From the NCBI GenBank assembly GCA_038204465.1, contig JBBRCX010000049.1, positions 1 through 34,660 of the forward strand: a stretch of 34,660 nucleotides of DNA, in the 5' to 3' direction. Position numbers and translations under genes: made by a program. The stretch comes from JBBRCX01 sp038204465 (GTDB taxonomy: Bacteria > Planctomycetota > Phycisphaerae > Tepidisphaerales > Tepidisphaeraceae). Of this stretch, positions 17,171-25,986 are shown piece after piece. How positions within the stretch are numbered: position 1 is the stretch's first letter; every line of letters starts with the position of its first letter. Below the pieces are notes generated by a model that saw only the letters and a program-made list of their open reading frames with translations, was not told the DNA's origin and did not search any database.

Positions 17171-17200
17171 AAAAGAGCCGGACGCGCACCGTCCGGCTCT
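17171..17200 (-). terminator. Intrinsic terminator of the exoprotein gene
   Basis: AGAGCCGGAC (17174-17183) and GTCCGGCTCT (17191-17200) form a perfect 10-bp stem with a 7-base loop. Read on the minus strand it is followed by TTTTATT. It lies about 40 bases after the stop at 17242. A second perfect 7-bp hairpin (ACAGGCC/GGCCTGT, 17202-17218) lies between the stop and this terminator. Confidence 0.85.
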
Positions 17201-17241
17201 GACAGGCCTTGGGCCTGTACCACCACACGGGAGACAGAAGC

Positions 17242-19656
17242 TCAGGCGGCCAGCTTCAGCGACGAGCCGGCGGTGACGCCGTTCGTGAGCGTGACCTGGT
17301 ACACGTCCGGGTCGACGCCCTGGTAGGCGTCATCGTGGACCTGCGAGAAAGACTCCCACTGCTGCGGGGTCCGGTAACCGCGCGTGTCGCCCCAGCTCGA
17401 CCAGACGTAATTCAGACCGCCCTGGTTGCGGGTGAGGGCGGTCGAAGGCCAGACGTTATGCGCGATCTCCCGGAAGCCGCTGAGGTCCGCGTCGGCGACG
17501 TAGACCGCGCCCGCCGATCCACCGCCGGTGGCTGCAAGGTGGGGCGCTACGTAAAGGTTATTGTTGACTTCCACGTTGGTCGCGTGGCCGTTGACCCTCA
17601 GGAAGCTCCCGGCCTGGCCCATGTTGACGGCCGTATTGCTCTCCAGCCGGATGTCGTCGGTCTTCTCAGTGAAGCCGGGCTTGCAGGTTTCGATGAGGAT
17701 CGCGTCGAGTCCGTCGACTTTCACCACGTTATTGCGCACCGCCAGGTGTTTGGTGCCCGGGCGGATGTTGATGAAGACCTTCTCGGTGTGGTTGTTCTCG
17801 ACGACGCCCCAGTTGGTTCCCTCGGCGGCCCAGGCGGGGTTGAGGTCGAGCTCGCGCATTCCGACGCGGAGCGTGCCGCCGTTGATGTGGTTCCCGGTCA
17901 CGTAGAACCAGTTGGCGGCCCGCAGCTCGAGCGATCCCTTGCCGTTATTCGGACGCGACAGGTCGTTGTTAGCCACCAGCAGGCGGGTGACGCCGGCATT
18001 GCTGGTGCGGATGAGGTGCTCCTGCCGGCTGTCCTTCATCGTGTTGCCGAGATAGACGTGGTCGGTGCCCTCGCCCCAGATGCCGCCGCCGCGGATCTCG
18101 TCGGTGAAGAGATTGTCCTGGATCAGGACTCCCCTGGGCTGGCCTTCCGTGTTCACGCCGTCGGTGAGGTTGCGGAAGGTGCAATTTCGCACGGTGAAGT
18201 CCGTGCCCCAGACGGTGAAGGCGCGGGCCGGAACTTTGTCGGCGCCATATGAGCTGTCAAGCCCCCACTTGCTGTCGAACTCGATGTTCTGCGCCAGGAT
18301 GTTGTCGCAGTCTTTCCCGAGATAAAAAATGCTGGTGCCGGCGCCTTCAACCTTGCGGACGCGGGCGTCGGCGCCTTCGCCATAGCTGTCAATCGTGAGG
18401 TTCCTGTAGTGCAGGTCGATGCTGTCTGCGACGTTGAAGGTCTGTCCACGATGCAGCAATAGCTTTGCGTTATCCCCGAGCAGTTCACTTGCCCGCGCCA
18501 ACGTCTTCACGGCGTTTTGGGGCGACGCGCCGGAATTCGAATCGGAACCGTTCACGTCGACATAGACCGCGCGGCGCGTGTCGGCCGAGATGGTTACGGC
18601 GCCGCTCGTTCTGCTGGTCTTGCCGGCCGCATCGGTGACCGTGAGCGTGACGGAGTAGGTCCCGGGCTTGTCGTAGACGTGGGCGGCGTTCCAGCCGACC
18701 AGCGTGTTGTACCTGCTGGCCGCATCGCCGAAATCCCATTGGTAGCGGGCATTGAGCGGATCGCCGGTGCCGAGCTTCGTGGACAGCGCGTTAACGTGAA
18801 CGGTGTGTCCCGCCATTCCGGAGGCTTCGATGAATTGAATCACCGGTGTCGGGGCCGCGGCCAAGGGATCGATGTTGAACGAACCGCCGGTTGGGGTGAC
18901 GGAACTGCCGCTCGGCGTCACGGATCCGCCAGAGGAACCATTGCTGGTGCCGTCGGTGTTGCCGGAGAGATTGGCGCCGCTGGTTTTGTCCTTGCCGCCG
19001 CCCGTGATGATCTGATTCGCGCCGCCGCCGCCGTCCAGCGTGTCATTGCCGGGCCCGCCGAGAAGCTGGTCGTTGCCTTCCCCGCCGCGGAGTATGTCGT
19101 TCTCAGATTCCCCATTCAGATAGTCGTTGCCGGCGCCGCCGGTGATCGTGTCGTTGCCGGAGGTTCCGTACAGGCGGTCGTTGCCCGCCGCTCCGTCGAC
19201 TGTATCGTCGCCGAGGCCGCCCTGAATGAAGTCGTTGCCTTCGCCGCCAAAGAGGCGGTCGTTGCCGCCGCGGCCGAGGATCGTGTCATTGCCGCCGCCG
19301 CCATCGATCACGTCCTTGCCCGCGCCTCCGACGAGCTTATCGTTGCCGCCGCCGCCAACGATGGTGGCGGAGACCTTCACGTCGCCGTTGATGTAGACGG
19401 TGTCGTTGCCATCGGTTCCGACGACGTCAATGGCGCGCACGTCGGCGCGGTCGAAGACCTGCGTGCGCCGAGCGTCGGTGGCCGCTCGGATCTGGTCGCG
19501 GGCGGCGTCATACTCGACAAAGAGCTTCACCGGCTGCGCGCCATCGGGGCGCACGGTGAGTGTCCCGTTGATCAGCGTTACGGTCGAGAGAAGACGGCGA
19601 TCTTCAAGGGTCTCGAAGACGGCCTTACGGATGCGGTCCCGGTTGAGGTGGCTCAT
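17242..19656 (-). CDS. Exported RTX-PKD-right-handed beta-helix protein
   Basis: An 804-residue surface or secreted protein. Residues 14-24 (FETLEDRRLLS) are a planctomycete LEPR-type N-terminal signature; no ordinary signal peptide is obvious. Residues of about 100-225 are RTX/haemolysin-type calcium-binding nonapeptides (GGxGNDxLxGG, about 13 turns). A Gly/Ser/Thr linker follows (230-265), then a PKD domain (about 272-358, with YQWDFGD and VYDKPGTYSVTLTVTD), then a right-handed parallel beta-helix (about 365-770) that starts with the common AVYVDVNGSDSNSGASPQNAVKTLA. Such helices occur in pectate lyases, alginate lyases and mannuronan epimerases; the active site cannot be assigned. It lies beside the exporter operon, so action on extracellular polysaccharide is a reasonable inference. 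No clear Shine-Dalgarno is seen. Confidence 0.92.
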   Translation of the reverse strand: MSHLNRDRIRKAVFETLEDRRLLSTVTLINGTLTVRPDGAQPVKLFVEYDAARDQIRAATDARRTQVFDRADVRAIDVVGTDGNDTVYINGDVKVSATIVGGGGNDKLVGGAGKDVIDGGGGNDTILGRGGNDRLFGGEGNDFIQGGLGDDTVDGAAGNDRLYGTSGNDTITGGAGNDYLNGESENDILRGGEGNDQLLGGPGNDTLDGGGGANQIITGGGKDKTSGANLSGNTDGTSNGSSGGSVTPSGSSVTPTGGSFNIDPLAAAPTPVIQFIEASGMAGHTVHVNALSTKLGTGDPLNARYQWDFGDAASRYNTLVGWNAAHVYDKPGTYSVTLTVTDAAGKTSRTSGAVTISADTRRAVYVDVNGSDSNSGASPQNAVKTLARASELLGDNAKLLLHRGQTFNVADSIDLHYRNLTIDSYGEGADARVRKVEGAGTSIFYLGKDCDNILAQNIEFDSKWGLDSSYGADKVPARAFTVWGTDFTVRNCTFRNLTDGVNTEGQPRGVLIQDNLFTDEIRGGGIWGEGTDHVYLGNTMKDSRQEHLIRTSNAGVTRLLVANNDLSRPNNGKGSLELRAANWFYVTGNHINGGTLRVGMRELDLNPAWAAEGTNWGVVENNHTEKVFINIRPGTKHLAVRNNVVKVDGLDAILIETCKPGFTEKTDDIRLESNTAVNMGQAGSFLRVNGHATNVEVNNNLYVAPHLAATGGGSAGAVYVADADLSGFREIAHNVWPSTALTRNQGGLNYVWSSWGDTRGYRTPQQWESFSQVHDDAYQGVDPDVYQVTLTNGVTAGSSLKLAA

Positions 19657-19730
19657 GCCCGGAACGTCGGCAGTTTTTGCGCGGTCCGGCTGTACTGGGG
19701 GAGCCTAAATTATTGGAAAAGTGAGTTTTG

Positions 19731-19761
19731 CCGCGCACAACGGTTGCCCGCCCCGCACAAC
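19731..19761. repeat. Two 11-bp near-direct repeats upstream of the exoprotein gene
   Basis: CCGCGCACAAC (19731-19741) and CCCCGCACAAC (19751-19761) differ at one base and lie exactly 20 bp apart, close to two helical turns, in the upstream region of the minus-strand exoprotein gene. This is the arrangement of a dimeric regulator site, but no factor can be named. Confidence 0.4.
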
Positions 19762-19916
19762 TGGAAGCTCTTTACAGGATTCAAAGCCGGGAACGTCCGG
19801 AAATGACGTGTATGGCGATGTTGATGAGCGGACCGGCCAGCGACACGCAGCGGGTTCTTGCCTTGATCAAACGGCCCGGACGCTGATCATGGCGCCGTGA
19901 ATCGCTGAGAATCACG

Positions 19917-20453
19917 ATGCTGAGCGACGGGCTGCTGAGCAATTTCCGTTCGATACGAAGCTTCACCAGCTACCGCTGCGAAGTGAACCCGGGCACGGTC
20001 GAGCGGGAAATCAGCTTCCACGTCGATCTGGGGCCTGCGACGGAAAGACACGGCGATGTCTTTCCCGTGTACCAAATCCCGGAGGGAAGGCAGGCGTGGC
20101 TCGGCGACTGGTCCTTTAACGGTGGGGGGAAGCTGAGTCGGGAGCTCTCCGTGGGCGGCAGTCTTGGTCGGATCGTGGATGAATCGCACTACGTGTACGT
20201 CCTGAACTGCGCGGTCTATGCCGGCGAGATGAAGATCTTCTCGCCGGCCCGAGCGATTCGGTACTGCCCGGGCGAATGGATAGCGGTCTGTTTCCACCAC
20301 ATGGGCGCCGCGTTGGACATCCAGGTGCGCGCGACATTCCGATTCCTGGAAGTGCCCGCCCCCGCGGAAGCGCCGATCATCGCCCTGCAAAACTGGGCCG
20401 CTGCTTCAACGCACGATGGTTTTCCGGGACTGCCGAGACTTGAAGAGCGATGA
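19917..20453 (+). CDS. Uncharacterised protein, beta-rich
   Basis: A 178-residue protein that I do not recognise. It has no signal peptide or membrane segment. Alternating hydrophobic patterns (EREISFHVDLG, YVYVLNCAVYAG, WIAVCFHHMGAALDIQVRATFRFLEV) suggest a beta-sandwich. The frame has the GC-rich third positions expected of a real gene, and the opposite-strand frame over the same bases has an implausible Arg/His-rich composition, so the plus strand is preferred. The ATG has no strong Shine-Dalgarno. It is divergent from the exoprotein gene and convergent with the FAD enzyme, 41 bases from it, so it is probably monocistronic. Confidence 0.65.
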   Translation: MLSDGLLSNFRSIRSFTSYRCEVNPGTVEREISFHVDLGPATERHGDVFPVYQIPEGRQAWLGDWSFNGGGKLSRELSVGGSLGRIVDESHYVYVLNCAVYAGEMKIFSPARAIRYCPGEWIAVCFHHMGAALDIQVRATFRFLEVPAPAEAPIIALQNWAAASTHDGFPGLPRLEER

Positions 20454-20494
20454 TTCGGTGCAAAGCGCGGCGCATTTCCGCGCCGTGCCCGCTC

Positions 20495-21769
20495 CTAGCC
20501 GAGAAGTTTGACGAGCGGCGAGGAAGGGTCTTTGAGCGATTCTTCGTCGCCATCGACGCGGGCGCGGCGGGCTACCAACTCACGGAGAAGATCGTCCTCG
20601 CCCGAATGACCGACGGCGATCACTTGCGCAATGCGGCCATCGGCGGCGATTCCGATCTCGACAAAGTCAGGCGAATCGATGTTAGGGGTGCCGCGGATGA
20701 GGCGGCGATCGACCGCGCGCGCTTCGCCCCAGGCGGAGATGGACAGGTTGAAGACGTCGCTGAAGAAGTAGTTGGTGGCGCGGTAAGAGTCGTTCGCCCC
20801 GGCCATGTTCCGGCCGGCGAGCGTGCCGGTGACGTTGGCGTGGTCCCAGTGGTCCAGGATGCGGTGCTTGCCGAAGAGCGGATCGAAGACAGCGGCGCAG
20901 TCGCCGGCCGCGTAAATGTCGGGCTCGGACGTGCGGCAGTGGTCGTCGACGAGGATGGCCTTGCCGGCGGCCACGGGCGTTCCGCGCAACAATTCCTTGT
21001 TTGCCACCGCGCCGACCGCGGCGACGGCGAAATCGCAGTCGATCGTCGTACCGTCCAGCGTGACGACGCGCTGCACGCGGCCATCGCCGTCGATCTGCCG
21101 GGTGCGGGTGTTGACGTGAACCTTCACGCCGTGCTGTTGCAGGTATAGCTCCAGAAACCGTCCGGTGCTCTCGCCCGCGAATTTATCCCACGGGTGGGCG
21201 CGTGCGACGAGGAGGTCCACTCCAAGGCCTAGTTGGGTGAGGGAAGCGGCGAGTTCCACGCCGAGGACCCCTCCGCCGATGACAGTCGCCCGCCCGCGGC
21301 CAGCAGCATGGGCACGCCCCTCGCGCTTAGCCTTCTCGACCGCGTTGTGCAGCCGGTCCGCGTCCTCGAGCGTGCGCAGGTAGAACAGGTTCGGCAGATG
21401 GCTTCCGGGCGCGTCCAGCGGGAGAGGCGAGGCGCCGGTGGCGAGCAGCATCCTGTCGAAGGAGACTTCCTCGCCGTTATTAAGCGTGACGGCCTTGCGC
21501 GGAGTATCAAGATGCGAGGCGCGGCGTCCGGTGCGCAGCTCGACGCGGTTTTTCTCATACCAGTCGGCGCTGACGGTGAACAGGTCGTCGTGCGGCTTCT
21601 CTCGGCGCAAATACTGCTTGCTGAGCGGCGGACGATGGTAAGGACGGTTGATTTCCTGACCCACGAGAAGTACCGAGCCCTCGTGGTCGAGCGAGCGGAT
21701 CGCCTGGGCCGCGGCGCTGCTTGCCAGGCCTCCGCCGACGAGAAGATATTTAACGTGAAGGTTGCTCAT
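20495..21769 (-). CDS. FAD-dependent pyridine nucleotide-disulphide oxidoreductase (ferredoxin/rubredoxin reductase-like)
   Basis: A 424-residue flavoprotein with two dinucleotide-binding folds. YLLVGGGLASSAAAQAI (residues 8-24) binds FAD, ATVIGGGVLGVELAASL (about 165-181) binds NAD(P)H, and SEPDIYAAGDCAAVFD (about 285-300) is the second FAD contact. NRPYHRPPLSKQYL is typical of the ferredoxin-reductase/AIF subgroup, where the CxxC of glutathione reductase is missing. It would pass electrons from NAD(P)H to a ferredoxin, rubredoxin or Rieske protein. No such partner is next to it. The C-terminal domain (RGTPNIDSPDFVEIGIAADGRIAQVIAVGHSGED) is family-like. Confidence 0.92.
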   Translation of the reverse strand: MSNLHVKYLLVGGGLASSAAAQAIRSLDHEGSVLLVGQEINRPYHRPPLSKQYLRREKPHDDLFTVSADWYEKNRVELRTGRRASHLDTPRKAVTLNNGEEVSFDRMLLATGASPLPLDAPGSHLPNLFYLRTLEDADRLHNAVEKAKREGRAHAAGRGRATVIGGGVLGVELAASLTQLGLGVDLLVARAHPWDKFAGESTGRFLELYLQQHGVKVHVNTRTRQIDGDGRVQRVVTLDGTTIDCDFAVAAVGAVANKELLRGTPVAAGKAILVDDHCRTSEPDIYAAGDCAAVFDPLFGKHRILDHWDHANVTGTLAGRNMAGANDSYRATNYFFSDVFNLSISAWGEARAVDRRLIRGTPNIDSPDFVEIGIAADGRIAQVIAVGHSGEDDLLRELVARRARVDGDEESLKDPSSPLVKLLG

Positions 21770-22001
21770 TAGAAGCCAGTTGTCCTTCTATTGTATCGCC
21801 CAGAAGCGGAGGAAGTTCGATAGGGAAATTCCGGACCGGCGAGGGGTGCCGGGTTCAGCGCGGCGATACCGGGTTGGCTCCAGTGGTGGTTGTCCGCAGG
21901 GACATTTTCTCCAGCTTATCCCGCCCATGCCTCTCGCTGGACGCGCAGCGTAATTTCACCAACAATCTAGGACCCTTTGTTTTGGACAGGAGCGATGTTC
22001 G

Positions 22002-23480
<1,479 letters not shown>

Positions 23481-23657
23481 AGCGCTTACCTGTTTCGGCG
23501 GCTCAGTGCTTCACGGCGGCTGTCGGCGCATCGCAGGAGACTGGATGACGCCGACGATGCGACGGCTCCGCTGCGGCTGAATGTGTTCGGCGGCGCGAGA
23601 AGAGTCGCCGGGTCTTCCGCGGCCCCATAGCAGCCTGTGGGAATCGCCCGGGTTCGC

Positions 23658-23686
23658 TTTTCAACGTGCGTGGACCTGCTTAGAAT
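23658..23686 (+). promoter_or_regulatory. Candidate promoter for the Bax-inhibitor-1 family gene
   Basis: TTTTCA (23658-23663), a 17-base spacer and TAGAAT (23681-23686), giving a leader of about 75 bases. The rest of the 288-base gap after ahcY holds nothing else I can support. Confidence 0.4.
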
Positions 23687-23768
23687 TGCATGGCACGCTC
23701 CGGGGGCGGATAGTTTGCCGGGCTTTAATCGCGACAGGTCGCGCCAAGGTTCTTGACGGAGTCATACG

Positions 23769-24485
23769 ATGAGCATGTTCCCGAATACCAATTCCCGGCC
23801 GATCCAGCTGGAATACGGAACGGATGATCGGGCGGTGTTTAATTTCTTTAATGCGGTTTATGCGTGGATGTGCGTCGGCCTGGCGGTGACGGCGACCTGC
23901 GCGTGGCTCGTTTCGCAGAACACGCAACTGGTCATGGCGCTGTTCAGCCGCGGGGTGGCGCTGGTGTTTGTGCTCGGTTCGCTGGTGGTCGTCTGGTCGA
24001 TCCGCAGCGCGGCGATGCGGCTGAGCCCTGGGATTGCGCTCGCCCTGTTCGTTTTGTACTCAGCGATCGTCGGCGTTTTTCTGTCGGGCATCTTCGTCAT
24101 CTATCGTCTGGAGAGCATCGCCGGCGTGTTCGTCGTGACGGCCGGCACCTTCGGCGCGACGAGCCTGTATGGCTACCTGACCAAGCGCGATCTCACGAGC
24201 ATGGGCTCGTTCCTCTTCATGGCGGTCTGGGGGCTGTTCCTGGCGACGATCGTGAACATCTTCTGGGCGAACAGCACGCTCTACTGGGTCATCACCTACG
24301 CCGGCCTGGCGATCTTCATCGGCCTGACCGCCTACGACACGCAGAAGCTCAAGCAGTTCGCGTACAGCGCGCAGGGCAACAACGCGTTGGCCCAGCGCAT
24401 GGCGGTCATTGGATCGCTGGAGCTGTACCTGGATTTCATCAACATGTTCCTCTTCCTGCTCCGCATCCTGGGCAAGAGGCGATAA
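23769..24485 (+). CDS. Bax inhibitor-1/YccA family membrane protein
   Basis: A 238-residue inner-membrane protein with seven hydrophobic segments. The pattern from VYAWMCVGLAVTATCAWLV through TSLYGYLTKRDLTSMGSFLFMAVWGL to GLTAYDTQKLKQFAYS is diagnostic of the bacterial BI-1/YccA/YbhL (UPF0005) family; TAYDTQ carries the conserved acidic residue of the last helices. Members act as pH-sensitive calcium leak channels or as modulators of the FtsH protease, but the role here is not known. The C-terminus (LGKRR) is basic, as is usual. It has its own promoter candidate and a strong terminator, so it is probably monocistronic. Confidence 0.95.
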   Translation: MSMFPNTNSRPIQLEYGTDDRAVFNFFNAVYAWMCVGLAVTATCAWLVSQNTQLVMALFSRGVALVFVLGSLVVVWSIRSAAMRLSPGIALALFVLYSAIVGVFLSGIFVIYRLESIAGVFVVTAGTFGATSLYGYLTKRDLTSMGSFLFMAVWGLFLATIVNIFWANSTLYWVITYAGLAIFIGLTAYDTQKLKQFAYSAQGNNALAQRMAVIGSLELYLDFINMFLFLLRILGKRR

Positions 24486-24507
24486 GTAAGTGATTACGAC
24501 GAACGAA

Positions 24508-24544
24508 AGAGGCCGCGACATCAAACGCCGCGGCTTCTTATTTG
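24508..24544 (+). terminator. Intrinsic terminator after the BI-1 gene, possibly bidirectional
   Basis: AAGAGGCCGCG (24508-24518) pairs with CGCGGCTTCTT (24530-24540), 11 bp with one G-T pair and an 11-base loop, followed by ATTT. It lies in the 81-base gap between the convergent BI-1 and alr genes and could stop transcripts from both sides, since the A-rich left flank gives T residues on the minus strand. Confidence 0.8.
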
Positions 24545-24566
24545 CGACACGCGCTTGGATTGAAAC

Positions 24567-25829
24567 TCAGGCGACTTCATTGGCGGGGACAGCGTTCTGG
24601 GGCCGCGGCGCGACGTCGTCGGCGATCGGAACGCGGTGGATGCGCTGACCAACGCGGCAAAAAACTTCGTAGGGGATGGTGTCAGACCAGCGGGCGAGCT
24701 CGTAGACGCTGGCGGGCGAGTGGGGGTCGTCGTCGAGGAGCGTCACCTCGTCGCCCACGTTTGCCTGAGGCACATCGGTCAAGTCGATCGTGGTCAGGTC
24801 CATACTTACCCGGCCCACCACCGGCGCAGGAAGGCCCTGCACGAGAACGACCGCGCGGTTGGAAAAGCAGCGGGGGTAACCATCCGCGTAGCCGACGGGT
24901 ACCAAACCGATGCGCGTGTCGCGCGGGCTGTGCCAGGTTTGCCCGTAGCCCACGCCGGTGCCCTGTTTCACGTCGCGGACGTGCACGAGCGGCGCGGTCC
25001 ACTTCAGGACCGGGCGGAGCGGCCGGTCCTGGCAGGGACGCCCGGTCGGGTCGATTCCATAGAGGCTGATGCCGGGGCGGACCATATCGAGGTGCGACGC
25101 CGGGCAATGAAACAGTGCGCCGGAGTTGGCGGCGTGACAGATGAGCTTCGGACCGGGCAGCGCCGCGCGGGCGGCGGTGGCGCGACGGAAGCGATCGGTC
25201 TGTTCCAGCGTGAATTCGCTGGCGGGATCGTCGGCGTTGGCGAAATGGGTGCAGAGGCCGGAAAGACGAAGCGAGGCGTGCGAATCGATCCGTTGCAGGA
25301 GCTCGTCGAGCTTTTCGACGCATACGCCGGAGCGGGTCATCCCGGTGTCGAGCATGACCTGGACCGAAGCCCGGCGGCCGCAGGCGAGGGCGACGCGCGC
25401 GACATCATCGGCGGCGGCGGGGCTGCAGAGCGTCAAGACCCAGCCCTGGCGGATGGCGGCTTCCAGCTTGCGGCGCTGGCGGCCGATGAAGGCATTCTCG
25501 AGCGGGCGGAAGATGAGGATCGGAAGAGCACTCCCGGGCAGGGCCGCGGCCTCATCGATGCTTGCCACCGCCAGCGCGTCGACGGGGGAGCGATTGCTAC
25601 GACTGGTCTGTCGGACGGGATGATCGTTCAGATCGGATTCGGCGGAAGGGTCGGACGGGCAGAGTGTCTGTGCGACGGCGGCTGCGCCGTGTCCATAAGC
25701 GTCTGCCTTGATCATCGCGCACAGACTGGTCCCGGGGGTGAGCGCCTGGCGGACAATGCGCGCGTTGTGCAGGAGCGCCGAACGGGAGATGAGAACGCGG
25801 GGTTCGCCGAGGGCATGTTTCGCATCCAT
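24567..25829 (-). CDS. alr: Alanine racemase
   Basis: A 420-residue pyridoxal-phosphate enzyme that makes D-alanine for peptidoglycan or related polymers. The PLP lysine is K41 in MIKADAYGHG, the second catalytic base is Y295 in GVGYGQTW, and RPGISLYG (251-258) binds cofactor phosphate or substrate; DTGMTRSG (161-168) is conserved too. It is longer than the usual 360-380 residues, largely because of a polar insertion of about 25 residues (about 58-83) before VDALAVASIDEA. The ATG at 25827-25829 fits the family. It is convergent with the BI-1 gene and divergent from the unknown membrane protein. Confidence 0.96.
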   Translation of the reverse strand: MDAKHALGEPRVLISRSALLHNARIVRQALTPGTSLCAMIKADAYGHGAAAVAQTLCPSDPSAESDLNDHPVRQTSRSNRSPVDALAVASIDEAAALPGSALPILIFRPLENAFIGRQRRKLEAAIRQGWVLTLCSPAAADDVARVALACGRRASVQVMLDTGMTRSGVCVEKLDELLQRIDSHASLRLSGLCTHFANADDPASEFTLEQTDRFRRATAARAALPGPKLICHAANSGALFHCPASHLDMVRPGISLYGIDPTGRPCQDRPLRPVLKWTAPLVHVRDVKQGTGVGYGQTWHSPRDTRIGLVPVGYADGYPRCFSNRAVVLVQGLPAPVVGRVSMDLTTIDLTDVPQANVGDEVTLLDDDPHSPASVYELARWSDTIPYEVFCRVGQRIHRVPIADDVAPRPQNAVPANEVA

Positions 25830-25986
25830 GCGATCACTCGATCCATCAGGACAGGGAGCGAGCGCAGTATAGCAGGAGGGGAAGAATTCGAAAGTTTGGG
25901 CCGGTCTTTCATCAGGATGTTTTCGGGCTCGGCGCAGGCACGTGCGGGGCCTATCGCGAGCGCCGGTTGGTTACAATCGCGGGGCA

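Larger units (their letters stand above)
16408..17241. other. 834-base gene-free region between wzm and the exoprotein gene
   Basis: No convincing protein gene is present on either strand; open frames here have compositions unlike the neighbours and overlap the terminator. The region holds a candidate minus-strand promoter for wzm (16572-16600), a strong plus-strand promoter (16720-16747), a boxA-like element (16787-16798), CGGCTGGGGCCG twice (in 16768-16860), a 10-bp tandem repeat GCTCGCCAAA (16942-16961), and two hairpins at 17174-17218 that end the exoprotein transcript. A non-coding transcript running rightward is possible. Confidence 0.6.

Noticed and set aside
16864..17172. A 102-residue plus-strand frame ending in a basic helix-like stretch
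   Set aside because: No ribosome site, no recognisable family, and a low-complexity first half; it could only be a remnant.
16597..17226. A 209-residue minus-strand open frame in the gene-free region
   Set aside because: Composition is Arg/Pro/His-rich without domain pattern, and it runs through the terminator hairpins of the exoprotein gene.
18517..19806. A 429-residue plus-strand frame opposite the exoprotein gene
   Set aside because: It is the antisense of the RTX and PKD coding region; its Val/Ala/Gly-rich repeats mirror the GGxGNDxL codons.
21770..22001. Possible SAH riboswitch upstream of ahcY
   Set aside because: GC-rich segments such as GGCGAGGGGTGCC hint at it, but the conserved core and the closing pairing could not be laid out.
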